Shown here one piece after another: positions 8,453 through 16,393 of a stretch of 53,884 nucleotides of DNA (the first letter of the stretch is position 1; each line of letters starts with the position of its first letter). This DNA comes from Marivita sp. GTDB lineage: Bacteria > Pseudomonadota > Alphaproteobacteria > Rhodobacterales > Rhodobacteraceae. The stretch is from the NCBI RefSeq assembly GCF_020055635.1, contig NZ_JAIPUT010000028.1, forward strand, positions 1 through 53,884, written 5' to 3'. The translations under genes were made by a program, and so were the position numbers. The notes below the pieces were generated by a model that did no database searches, was not told where the DNA came from, and was given only the letters and a program-made list of their open reading frames with translations.

Positions 8453-9831
8453 TTCATCTTCCTGTAAGTCATCGGTTCGTTCACGAAAATATTGGACGGA
8501 TTTCCCCATTTAGGGTGAAGATCATCAATATGAAAGGCATGGGCATGCCGTTGCCGCTGCCCATGCGCCGGGATTTCACGCAGATGACGATGATCCGCAG
8601 GCAGTTCGGGATGCTCATGTTCGCGGGTCAGCGGGTCGGTCGAGGGCCAAGCCCGCAGCGCCAGAATCACCATGCCGATGGTCAGTCCCGATAAAATCAT
8701 GAGCGCCGTTTCCAGTCCGACCCGTGCCCCCAGTTCACCAGCCAGCGGGTAGGCCACCATCCATCCCGCGTGGGACAGCGAAAACTGTGCTGCGAACACT
8801 GCCGCGCGGTTCGCCCTCGCGGCGGAGCGCGCAATTACGAGACCACCCGGCGTCAGCACCAGCGACGCAGCAAGCCCGAAACCGACCCAAAGTGCCATGT
8901 ACCCAGCGTAGCCAAGCGGCAGCACGATCGCAAAGCCGAGCATCGCATGCAGAACCGCGCCCGCAGCCATCGTGCGGCGCTCTTGCAGAGCCTCGATCAG
9001 GCGCGGCACCAGAACAGCGCCGATCACTGCACCCAGCCCGTAGAACGTCATGAGAACCGGGAATTCCGCTTCTGCATTCCCCAGACGCACTCCGGCCAGA
9101 ACGACAGAATTGACCAGCACCCAAGCCATTCCGAGCGATAACGCGAAATTCAGCAGGAACAGCCCACGCAACCTCGGGGTCCTGCGGTATATGGACAACC
9201 CCCTTGACGCCCTTGCGATAAACGATCCCTTTCTCGGATCCACGCTATCCGCCGGGAAATGTGTCAGCAGCAGCATTGCAATGGACCCGAGAAAGGCCAC
9301 GGCCGCCACCCAGAACAAAAACGCAGATGCAACCATCTGCATGACGATGGCTGCGATCACCGGTGAAAGCACCGACTCCAGCGTATACGCGATCCGCGAC
9401 CACACCAACGCCCGACTATAGCCGTGCTCATCCGTCAGCACATCGGGTATCACGGATTGGAACAGGGGCGTGAACCCCGCCGAGACCGCGAAGAAGCAAA
9501 ATGCCAATACGGCTATTTGCCAGGTTTGCGTCGCAAAGGCCATGGGCAGCAGCAGTAGCATGCGCACCACATCCAGCCCCACCATCACCCGTCTGCGCCG
9601 AAGCCCGGAAAACAGCGCTTCGGCCAGCGGCGAGACGCCGACATATGCCACCATCTTCACCGCAAGAAGAAAGCCGAGGATCTGTCCAGCCGCCGCCGCC
9701 CCGCCAATCCGGTAGGCCGCCAGCGACATTGCGACGGTCATCAGGCCAATCGCCAAAAGCGAGAAGATCTGGGCAGCGAAAAGCGTCCGGAACGCTGCGT
9801 TGGCCATAGGACTGAACAAGGTTGCGATCAT
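8449..9831 (-). CDS. MFS transporter with His-rich C-terminal tail
   Basis: 460 residues with about twelve membrane helices and the cytoplasmic loop RRRRVMVG after helix 2-3, as in the MFS group that includes enterobactin exporters and the nickel exporter NreB. After the last helix (ends near residue 408) there is a ~50-residue polar tail with nine histidines, ending in HAFHIDDLHPKWG. It probably exports a small molecule or metal complex; direction and cargo are inferred. It overlaps both neighbours by 4 bp, so it is made together with the aminotransferase and the flavoprotein. Confidence 0.78.
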   Translation of the reverse strand: MIATLFSPMANAAFRTLFAAQIFSLLAIGLMTVAMSLAAYRIGGAAAAGQILGFLLAVKMVAYVGVSPLAEALFSGLRRRRVMVGLDVVRMLLLLPMAFATQTWQIAVLAFCFFAVSAGFTPLFQSVIPDVLTDEHGYSRALVWSRIAYTLESVLSPVIAAIVMQMVASAFLFWVAAVAFLGSIAMLLLTHFPADSVDPRKGSFIARASRGLSIYRRTPRLRGLFLLNFALSLGMAWVLVNSVVLAGVRLGNAEAEFPVLMTFYGLGAVIGAVLVPRLIEALQERRTMAAGAVLHAMLGFAIVLPLGYAGYMALWVGFGLAASLVLTPGGLVIARSAARANRAAVFAAQFSLSHAGWMVAYPLAGELGARVGLETALMILSGLTIGMVILALRAWPSTDPLTREHEHPELPADHRHLREIPAHGQRQRHAHAFHIDDLHPKWGNPSNIFVNEPMTYRKMK

Positions 9832-11288
9832 GACACGAGCATTTCCTTGGGAAAGCTTTCAGAATTGAACCTGCCGTTTCCTGTATCGACACGGTACTGA
9901 TCGACATAATCTGTGGCAACCGCTGCCAGATCATCGACCGCAGCTATAATCGTGTCCGCCTTTTCATCGGTCATCAAAGCTGAAAAATTCAGACGAACCC
10001 AGCCGGGTTTGGCGATTTCATCGCCTCTACCCAATGCCTCGATGGTAGCATCGGATTCGGTTTTGCCCAATCCAAGCAGACGGTGACCGTAAGGACCTGC
10101 ACAAGCGCACCCTCCTCGCGCCTGGATCCCGGTCAGGTCACTGAGCAGGCGTGTAAAGAACTGATGATGCAGCAGCCCCCCTTTTGCATCCCGCACACGG
10201 AAGGAGAAGATCGGAAGCGCGTTTGCACTCGGAATGCCCAGCAGCTCGATCCGGTCATTCTTCCCCCAAGCCTTGACCGCCCGCGCACGCAGTTTTTCGT
10301 GCCGCTCGTCGAGCCAGCCCTGACCCAGTGCTTCCTTGACCAGCATCGCCAGCGCAACGCGAATGTCGCCGATCACGTTCGGAGTGCCACCTTCTTCCCG
10401 CGTCGACAGTCTGTCAGAATAGATGTGGCCCCAAGGCGATACGAAATTTACCGTGCCGCCGCCGGGGAGCGTCGGCGTGGTACGACGGACGATCCCATCG
10501 CGGATCACCAGAACACCACTCGCTCCTGGTCCGCCCGGAAACTTGTGAGCCGAAAAAACCAACGCATCTTTCTGTGCATCGGTCCCGGCCTTCATATCCA
10601 TTTCGCAATAGGGACCGGCACAGCCGTAATCCCATATTGCCAATGCGCCATGCGCGCGAAGCTTGCGCGTCACGGCGTCCACATCTGTCAGAATGCCGGT
10701 CACGTTCGAGGCCGCCGAAAAGGTGCCAACAATCCGCCCCGCCCCTTGGGCAGCGTTCAATGCGCGCTCCAGATCGTCCATGTCGACCCCGCCACCCGGG
10801 GCTTCGGCGATCTCGACCACCTCTGCACCAGTCTCTCGCCAAGGGAGTATATTTGAATGATGCTCGTAGGGTCCGGTCAGGACCACCACTCGCTCACCCG
10901 CGCGAACCAATCCGGAAAGACCGAGAAGACCAACAACGCGGTTGATCCCGGCGGTCGAGCCCGCACCCGCGAACACGACGCTCATGCCCGCGCCCGCGCC
11001 GGTCAGCCTGGCCACCTCGGCCCTCGCACCCTCGCGCAGCTTGGACATGTATTCGCCGCAGAACGACGCTTGCGTATGAGTGTTGGCATAATAGGGCAAC
11101 ACGCGATCGCGCACGAAATCTTCCACCTGGGTCAGAGCGCGGCCGGAAGCCACGTAGTCGGCATAGATCAACGGACGGGCACCGAACGGACCGGCAATAT
11201 GCACATCTTCGCCAATGAGGCCCTCGCGGACCCGATCATGTACTTCGGCGCTTTGCAGCGCGGTCTTGAAAGTATCGAGCGCAGTCAT
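9828..11288 (-). CDS. Class V aminotransferase / cysteine-desulfurase-like PLP enzyme
   Basis: 486 residues, first gene of the operon, with AGAGGAAG before its ATG. PLP-binding residues: Lys249 (SAHKFPGG), Asp220 (IWDYGC) and a stacking His in YEHHSN (141-145). Near residue 392 the loop RGGCACAGPY places Cys394 and Cys396 where NifS/SufS enzymes carry their catalytic Cys (RxGHHCA in SufS). It could therefore be a C-S lyase or desulfurase, or another side-chain-cleaving PLP enzyme. It is longer than the ~400 residues of SufS. It is not part of an obvious isc or suf cluster, so a catabolic or biosynthetic role in this operon is more likely than Fe-S assembly. Confidence 0.75.
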   Translation of the reverse strand: MTALDTFKTALQSAEVHDRVREGLIGEDVHIAGPFGARPLIYADYVASGRALTQVEDFVRDRVLPYYANTHTQASFCGEYMSKLREGARAEVARLTGAGAGMSVVFAGAGSTAGINRVVGLLGLSGLVRAGERVVVLTGPYEHHSNILPWRETGAEVVEIAEAPGGGVDMDDLERALNAAQGAGRIVGTFSAASNVTGILTDVDAVTRKLRAHGALAIWDYGCAGPYCEMDMKAGTDAQKDALVFSAHKFPGGPGASGVLVIRDGIVRRTTPTLPGGGTVNFVSPWGHIYSDRLSTREEGGTPNVIGDIRVALAMLVKEALGQGWLDERHEKLRARAVKAWGKNDRIELLGIPSANALPIFSFRVRDAKGGLLHHQFFTRLLSDLTGIQARGGCACAGPYGHRLLGLGKTESDATIEALGRGDEIAKPGWVRLNFSALMTDEKADTIIAAVDDLAAVATDYVDQYRVDTGNGRFNSESFPKEMLVS

Positions 11289-11364
11289 GTCTTCCTCTGA
11301 TTTGACAAGAGCAACTATGACGCAATTTTCGGGAGGATTTTCACATAAATTTGCCTTTGTGTCG

Positions 11365-11392
11365 GATAATTTGAGTACTATTATCGAATAAT
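11365..11392. promoter_or_regulatory. AT-rich inverted repeats, candidate Lrp/AsnC operator
   Basis: In the 102-bp divergent promoter, GATAAT (11365-11370) and ATTATC (11380-11385) form an inverted repeat with 9 bp between, and ATTAT-CGA-ATAAT (11380-11392) overlaps the regulator's own start codon. Lrp-family proteins bind degenerate AT-rich palindromes and commonly repress themselves while controlling a divergent operon. Binding is inferred. Confidence 0.5.
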
Positions 11393-11855
11393 GGCACGAA
11401 TTTTAGATCACTTTGACCACCGCATCCTTGAGGAATTGCAGCGAGATGCTGCACAACCGCAACGCGCGCTGGCCGAAAAGGTGGGGCTTTCGCAGAATGC
11501 CTGCTGGCGCCGTCTCAAGGCGCTGGAAGCTTCCGGCGCGATCCGCAAACGCACGGTTGTGATCGATCGAGAAAGTCTCGGCGGCGGTTTTGTGGTTTTC
11601 TCCATGATCAAGACGCGCCACCATTCGGCGGAGTGGCTCCAGCAGTTCCGAACCCATGTCTCAGCCATCCCGGAGGTGATCGACTTCTTCCGCATCGGTG
11701 GCGAATACGATTACCTGCTGAAGATCGTCGTCCGAGACATGTCCGGATACGACAGCGTGTACAAACGGCTGATCGAGAACATCGAGCTGGAAACCGTAAC
11801 CTCATACTTCGCCATGGAAGCCATCGAGGAACAACGTCCTATTCCTTTGCGGTGA
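11391..11855 (+). CDS. Lrp/AsnC-family transcriptional regulator
   Basis: 154 residues, the standard family length. The N-terminal winged helix-turn-helix spans roughly residues 6-50 (RALAEKVGLSQNACWRRLKA is the recognition region) and the C-terminal half is the RAM/AsnC ligand-binding and oligomerisation domain. Family members sense amino acids or related metabolites. It is transcribed divergently from the ten-gene operon with only 102 bp between the starts, so it is the likely regulator of that operon, and its effector may be the substrate or product of the pathway. Confidence 0.9.
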   Translation: MARILDHFDHRILEELQRDAAQPQRALAEKVGLSQNACWRRLKALEASGAIRKRTVVIDRESLGGGFVVFSMIKTRHHSAEWLQQFRTHVSAIPEVIDFFRIGGEYDYLLKIVVRDMSGYDSVYKRLIENIELETVTSYFAMEAIEEQRPIPLR

Positions 11856-11876
11856 AATCAGCTTCGGGGCGCGTTC

Positions 11877-11933
11877 ATCGCCAGTTCCAGCCCCCCTTGC
11901 CCGAGCGTTCGGATCTCGTCCCAAACTGGCGAT
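11877..11933. repeat. 10-bp perfect inverted repeat after lrp
   Basis: ATCGCCAGTT (11877-11886) and AACTGGCGAT (11924-11933) are exact reverse complements with 37 bp between them, in the non-coding gap between the lrp stop and the nnrU stop. There is no U-tract, so this is not a canonical terminator. It could be a remnant of a small mobile element or a long-stem hairpin between converging genes. Confidence 0.45.
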
Positions 11934-11984
11934 TCACGGCATGCTCTGAAGCTATCGGCTTGGCCAGATGACCGCTTGTCGGCG

Positions 11985-12653
11985 CTACAAGGCCGGCACG
12001 CCGATCACATGAGGGTGCGCAAGGATCAGCGCCACGAAGGCCCCCAGACCGAGCAGTATGCGCAGGACGGTGCGAGGCCACGAACGCGGGGCGTGAAGCT
12101 TGGGCGCGGCGCGGCGGGATTTGTCCAGGGAACGCCATTGCTCCGCGCCCATGATGCGGCGTTTGCGCCTGTCGATCAGGCTGCGCCCGGCGATTGCGAA
12201 GACGCCAAGGACGCCGAACAGCAGGATGTGGGCGACGTCTCCGTTTGGCAGCAGATGCACACCTGCCCAAAGGGCGAGTGCGTTCAGGATCGGATGACGG
12301 GTCAAGCCGGTGATGCCCGGCCGCGTGGGATCGTATGCCTCGTTTCGGGCGCCGCCGAAGGAAAACGGGTTGGGCCGAGCGATGCTCAGGGCCAACAACA
12401 GGCAGACCGCCAGCATTCCCAGATGCGTCACATGGCGCTGCCACGGAACCTGGGGCCAAAGCTGGACATAGGGGGCCTGTCCTGCTGACCAGATCAGGAT
12501 CGTCAGCATGCCGAGCGACAGGATCGAGTAGCCCAACCCGAAGCCACGCGCGCCCAATGCGGAGGTCAGGTGCGATTTCACCGCCGGGCGCACCGGAATC
12601 GAGTGCGTCAGGAAGAACGCGGCGAAAACGGCGGCATAACCAACCCAGCTCAT
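11985..12653 (-). CDS. nnrU: NnrU family membrane protein
   Basis: 222 residues from the ATG at 12653, which overlaps the nnrS stop by 4 bp; the open frame continues 50 codons upstream inside nnrS and is not used. Hydrophobic throughout with about five or six membrane helices. NnrU was found as a gene needed for NO/nitrite metabolism in R. sphaeroides and contains the conserved LTRHPILNALALWAG motif shared with isoprenylcysteine methyltransferase-like NnrU relatives. It is the last gene of the nor operon. The biochemical activity of the family is unknown. Confidence 0.82.
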   Translation of the reverse strand: MSWVGYAAVFAAFFLTHSIPVRPAVKSHLTSALGARGFGLGYSILSLGMLTILIWSAGQAPYVQLWPQVPWQRHVTHLGMLAVCLLLALSIARPNPFSFGGARNEAYDPTRPGITGLTRHPILNALALWAGVHLLPNGDVAHILLFGVLGVFAIAGRSLIDRRKRRIMGAEQWRSLDKSRRAAPKLHAPRSWPRTVLRILLGLGAFVALILAHPHVIGVPAL

Positions 12654-13840
12654 GCGGTTTTCCCCGGCTTGGGGCGCACCAAGATCGGGCCGTAGGCCAC
12701 GGCGAACCCTGCGAATGCGATGAGCCACAAGAGCCCGGACACGTAACTCAATTCCACCAGCACCGATGCCCCGAACCGGGCTGCCACCGATCCGAACAGA
12801 CACAGATAGATCGCCAGCGTTGCCCTGCCTGCAACCAGGTCCTGTCCGGTATGTCCGAGTGTCGCCCGTGTCATCACGGCCAGCGTCATGGCACCGATGG
12901 CCCCTGACATCCAGAGGTGTTGTGCGGCTGCCGTGGGGTGACCCAGCACGATCGCGGTCCCGAGGGCGAGCGCCCCGATCGGAAGGAACGCGTAAGAGAC
13001 ATGCAACACCCAGACCAGCGCCTCGGCCAGGGTATGATGCCCCTGCCAGCGGGTCAGTCGGGCCAGGTGCAGGGCGCCCATCACGACCAATGCCATGCCC
13101 GTCTGGATGCTGTCCGGGTATGCGACCCAGAGCCCCAGAGCGCCAAGGCTCGCCAACAGGACAATCTTGTCGAAGCGTTGCATCGGCGGCGCGGGGCGCG
13201 CAGATCTTTCGGTGCGTGCCAGCCAGTTGCGGGTGAAGGACGGGATAATCCGCCCACCGATCACGGCGATCATCATCACCGCCATGGCAAGGCCAAGCCG
13301 CAGGCCGTATCCCTGTGCCGCATAGCTCCCGCTCAGGGCCTCGTAGTGGAACACCGCATTGGAAAGCGTGAAAACGGCCAAGAGCGCAAACACGATCAGG
13401 TTGCGCCAGTTCTTCCCGGCGACGATCTCGCGCAGGATCAACGCACCGAGAACGACCGGAAACGCGAGGTCAATTGCCGGTGCGGTGCCGGCGGGCAAAT
13501 TGGCAGAGCCAAGAATGGCAAGGCGCCCGAGCACCCACAGCGTGAACAGCGCCGCCAGCCGCCAACCCACCATCGGCAACCGCCCGGTCCAGTTCGGAAC
13601 AGCGGTCAACAGGAACCCGGCCAGAATCGCGCCCAGATAGCCGAAAAGAAATTCATGCGCATGCCAGGACACCGGGTCCAGCCGCGTCGGCAATGTGAGC
13701 GCCCCCGTCATGGCCGGCAACCAGAGCAGCATTGCCAGCACGACCCAAACCGCACCGAACAGGAAGAAGGGGCGAAATCCAAAGCTGAAAAGCGCAGGCC
13801 CCGTCCAGGCGCGCATTTGTTCTGCCGATGTCTGTGCCAT
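12650..13840 (-). CDS. nnrS: NnrS family haem/copper-type NO-stress membrane protein
   Basis: 396 residues with about twelve membrane helices. Conserved histidine-bearing segments such as DPVSWHAHEFLFG and HLWMSGAIGAMTL mark the NnrS family, a haem- and copper-containing inner-membrane protein that lessens NO stress. The ATG at 13840 is preferred over the GTG one codon upstream because it overlaps the previous stop (TGATG). It is co-transcribed with nor genes upstream and nnrU downstream, fitting joint NnrR control. Confidence 0.87.
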   Translation of the reverse strand: MAQTSAEQMRAWTGPALFSFGFRPFFLFGAVWVVLAMLLWLPAMTGALTLPTRLDPVSWHAHEFLFGYLGAILAGFLLTAVPNWTGRLPMVGWRLAALFTLWVLGRLAILGSANLPAGTAPAIDLAFPVVLGALILREIVAGKNWRNLIVFALLAVFTLSNAVFHYEALSGSYAAQGYGLRLGLAMAVMMIAVIGGRIIPSFTRNWLARTERSARPAPPMQRFDKIVLLASLGALGLWVAYPDSIQTGMALVVMGALHLARLTRWQGHHTLAEALVWVLHVSYAFLPIGALALGTAIVLGHPTAAAQHLWMSGAIGAMTLAVMTRATLGHTGQDLVAGRATLAIYLCLFGSVAARFGASVLVELSYVSGLLWLIAFAGFAVAYGPILVRPKPGKTA

Positions 13841-14094
13841 CACGTGGCTCCGTTGCTGGTTCGGATGCGTGTCAGGACAGTACCGTCATCGGAACATGTC
13901 AGGCGAACACGCCGTCCGGCGTTAAAGAAGGTCAGGCGAAACCGGCCGGCATCCGCGCCTTCGCCGATTTCGAAGCGGCTGGTGATGTCGCCAGATCTCA
14001 TCTTCTCGCGAACCTCTCGCGGCGCCAGATCAAGCAGTTCCGCCAGATCGGACGCGTCGATCACCGGCTCGCCGCTGGTGATGTCGATCTTCAT
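13840..14094 (-). CDS. Small DUF6522-like protein of the nor cluster
   Basis: 84 residues from the ATG at 14094 (MKIDITSGEP), which overlaps the previous stop by 4 bp (ATGA). It has no membrane segment and no cysteine cluster beyond one Cys. The sequence is a compact alpha/beta arrangement ending in a beta-rich stretch (RFRLTFFNAGRRVRLTC). I believe it belongs to the DUF6522 family seen beside nor and nnrS genes, but could not check. Function unknown; a cytoplasmic accessory role in NO metabolism is inferred only from position. Confidence 0.7.
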   Translation of the reverse strand: MKIDITSGEPVIDASDLAELLDLAPREVREKMRSGDITSRFEIGEGADAGRFRLTFFNAGRRVRLTCSDDGTVLTRIRTSNGAT

Positions 14095-14330
14095 GGCGCG
14101 GGGTCTCTGTCGGCCACATCCATCAAGTAACGAATGTGGCGCGCAAAGTACCAGGTGGCGGGTGCTCCGATGGCGCAGCCAATGCCGATGGACGCGGCGG
14201 TCGAGGCCACCGGCCCGCCAACCCAGCTGAAGATCAGCGAGGCGAAGAACACGTTGACCGCCGCCGCCCCTGCCCCGAACGGGTAGAGCGCGATCGCGAT
14301 CCGTGTTGTGGACCACCCTTGCCGCGTCAT
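14091..14330 (-). CDS. Small two-helix membrane protein of the nor cluster
   Basis: 79 residues with two hydrophobic segments (about 11-35 and 42-62), a predicted hairpin in the inner membrane. It starts inside the stop of the 58-residue gene upstream and ends inside the start of the DUF6522-like gene, both by ATGA. Denitrifiers often carry small membrane proteins (NorE, NorF) after norD. The size is close to NorF of Paracoccus (about 77 residues), but I see no diagnostic motif, so I do not assign the symbol. Confidence 0.65.
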   Translation of the reverse strand: MTRQGWSTTRIAIALYPFGAGAAAVNVFFASLIFSWVGGPVASTAASIGIGCAIGAPATWYFARHIRYLMDVADRDPAP

Positions 14331-14503
14331 GTGCGGGCGACCAGCCGTTGCACCAGCACCAGCGCCGCAATCAGCGCGATGCTGCCTATCGCGAACCAGA
14401 ATTCCGCGGTAGCGGATTGGGCCTGCGGAATGGGTCGGTCGAAGCTTGATGCCAGTGTGGGGGATGCCAGCACGGCTGCAATGATCGAGGTGAGAATACG
14501 CAT
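14327..14503 (-). CDS. 58-residue membrane protein of the nor cluster
   Basis: A short gene directly after norD (1 bp gap), preceded by GGAG within the norD end. The product begins MRILTSIIAAVLASPTLASS, which reads as a cleavable signal peptide, followed by a short polar stretch (SSFDRPIPQAQS) and one C-terminal membrane helix (about 35-53), ending VQRLVART. A 4-bp overlap with the next gene shows translational coupling. It may be a single-span accessory subunit of the NO reductase; this is inferred from location only. Confidence 0.65.
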   Translation of the reverse strand: MRILTSIIAAVLASPTLASSFDRPIPQAQSATAEFWFAIGSIALIAALVLVQRLVART

Positions 14504-14504
14504 G

Positions 14505-16388
14505 TCAGGTCTCCTGTGTCAGGGTGCGGTAGATGTCGGGCAGCGCCTTGGTCAGGCGCTCGGGATTGGGCAGCAGCGTAAAGCCGCCCCGGCCAAAGAT
14601 GCGAGCGAACCAGTCCTGCCCGTCTTCGTCGATGATGATACCATGCAGGCTTTGACCCGCGTTTCGGGCCTCGCGCACGGCCATGTGACTGTCTTCGATG
14701 CCGTGCTGGCCTTCGTAATGGTCCAGGTCATTGGGTTTGCCGTCGGTCAACACGATCAGCAGCTTCCGGGCGCTGGGCTGGTCGGCCAGTTGCGTACTGA
14801 CATGCCGGATGGCCGCGCCGAGGCGGGTATAGTGACCAGGCCGCAACGCGCCGATATTGGCGGTGATGTCGGATGACATCTGGTCCTCGAAAGTCTTGCA
14901 GCGGGTCAGGAACACCCTGTCGCGGCGGAGCGAGGAAAACCCCCAGATACCCAGCCGGTCGCCCGCCGCGTCGATGCCACCTGCCAAGGCCGCCATCGCT
15001 TCGCGAGCCACCTCGATCACGGAGGTATCGCCGATGGCGGCTTCGGTGGACCGCGACGTGTCGATCAGGAAGGCCACGGACAGGTCCCGTTCGGTCTGGC
15101 GCGCCGATTGCCAGATGCGGTCGGACCCGCGCCCGGTTGCCATCAGATCGGCGCGTGCTGTCAGCAGCGCATCCAGATCAAGCTCGGTTCCGTCCACCTG
15201 ACGTGGTTGCAGCACGCGGCGCGGGCGCAGCGCCTCGAACTGGCGGCGCACCTCGCGCATGCGGCGGTCGTTGGGCACGAAAGGTGGGCCTTCGGGCCGG
15301 GCGGGCGCGTCCAGAACGCGGCAATGGCCGTCCATGTAGCTGCGGCTGCGGTGGTTCCATTCGGGATAGGTGTGCTCCCCGGCCAAGGCCTCGTGATCGG
15401 CATCCGAGGGCGACAGGTCCAGATGCAGGCGCAGGCGGGTCGCCGCCTTGCGATCCTGCTTCGACAGGGTGATCTCGTCCTGATCGTCTGCCGCCTTCTG
15501 AGCGTTCTCGTCATCATCATCGTCGACGCTGCGATTGATGTTCATCGACTCGACCCAGGACAGGATCGATTCGAACCGGTGGATGATGAAGCTGTCCTTT
15601 CGGTTGTGCTGGTCCTGATCCTTGCGGTTGCCCAGCTTGCGCGTGGTGTGCGCCGCGTTGGGGGGCGGTGCGGCGGGATCGGCCTGTTCGTCGCCCGCGG
15701 CCCTACCCGAACCCGGCAGAGCAAAGCGCAGCCAGATCGGCACGGGGGCAAAGGGCATGTGGGATCTTGCGACCGGATCGACCGTGAGGGTCGGTGCGCT
15801 GCCGCCCAACTGGTCGCGGATCGCTGTCTCGAACACCGCCTCCTGCGGCGGGCGGGCGATGTCGGACCGGGCATCGAGGCACAGTTGCGCCATCGCGGCA
15901 TAGGTGGTGCGCAAGCCCGGACAGGCGGCATAGACCGCATCGGAGGCCGCGACATTGGCGCGGATCTGTGCGCAATCGTGCAGCGGCCCGTCACCGGCAA
16001 GATCGCCGGGATCAAAGGCGCTTTTGGCGGCCATTGCGGTGAGCCAGAAATAGGCTGCCCGGTTGAGGGCCGGGTCCGGGAACGCTGCCAGAAACGGTGG
16101 CAGGGTCAGCCGTTCGCCGTCAAAGCCCGCAACCCATTCGCGGTCCCGCTCCGCCCCCAGCTTGCGGCGCAGGGGACGGCGATGGCGGGCCAGTGTCGGC
16201 GCCGCCTCGGCCAGTTCGACCCCCGCCGCGCCTCCCAGCGCACGGAACAGGACGGCAAGGCTGGGCCGGACCGAGACCAGCGACACGGCAGCGTCAGGGT
16301 AGCTGACCTCTGCCCCGATCCGGCTGGCCATATCGTGCCAGAGGTTTCCGACCGTCTCTTCGGGTTCCATCAGATCGAGAAGGTGCAT
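14505..16388 (-). CDS. norD: NorD, NO reductase activation protein with VWA domain
   Basis: 627 residues. The C-terminal ~200 residues form a von Willebrand A domain with the MIDAS motif DTSRST and downstream metal-coordinating loops. The middle is charged and acidic (a run of Asp and Glu near the SVDDDDDE stretch). NorD works with the AAA+ protein NorQ as a chaperone pair that inserts non-haem iron into NorB. It follows norQ by 5 bp and is followed after 1 bp by the 58-residue gene. Family assignment is secure from order and domain content. Confidence 0.9.
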   Translation of the reverse strand: MHLLDLMEPEETVGNLWHDMASRIGAEVSYPDAAVSLVSVRPSLAVLFRALGGAAGVELAEAAPTLARHRRPLRRKLGAERDREWVAGFDGERLTLPPFLAAFPDPALNRAAYFWLTAMAAKSAFDPGDLAGDGPLHDCAQIRANVAASDAVYAACPGLRTTYAAMAQLCLDARSDIARPPQEAVFETAIRDQLGGSAPTLTVDPVARSHMPFAPVPIWLRFALPGSGRAAGDEQADPAAPPPNAAHTTRKLGNRKDQDQHNRKDSFIIHRFESILSWVESMNINRSVDDDDDENAQKAADDQDEITLSKQDRKAATRLRLHLDLSPSDADHEALAGEHTYPEWNHRSRSYMDGHCRVLDAPARPEGPPFVPNDRRMREVRRQFEALRPRRVLQPRQVDGTELDLDALLTARADLMATGRGSDRIWQSARQTERDLSVAFLIDTSRSTEAAIGDTSVIEVAREAMAALAGGIDAAGDRLGIWGFSSLRRDRVFLTRCKTFEDQMSSDITANIGALRPGHYTRLGAAIRHVSTQLADQPSARKLLIVLTDGKPNDLDHYEGQHGIEDSHMAVREARNAGQSLHGIIIDEDGQDWFARIFGRGGFTLLPNPERLTKALPDIYRTLTQET

Positions 16389-16393
16389 GGCGC

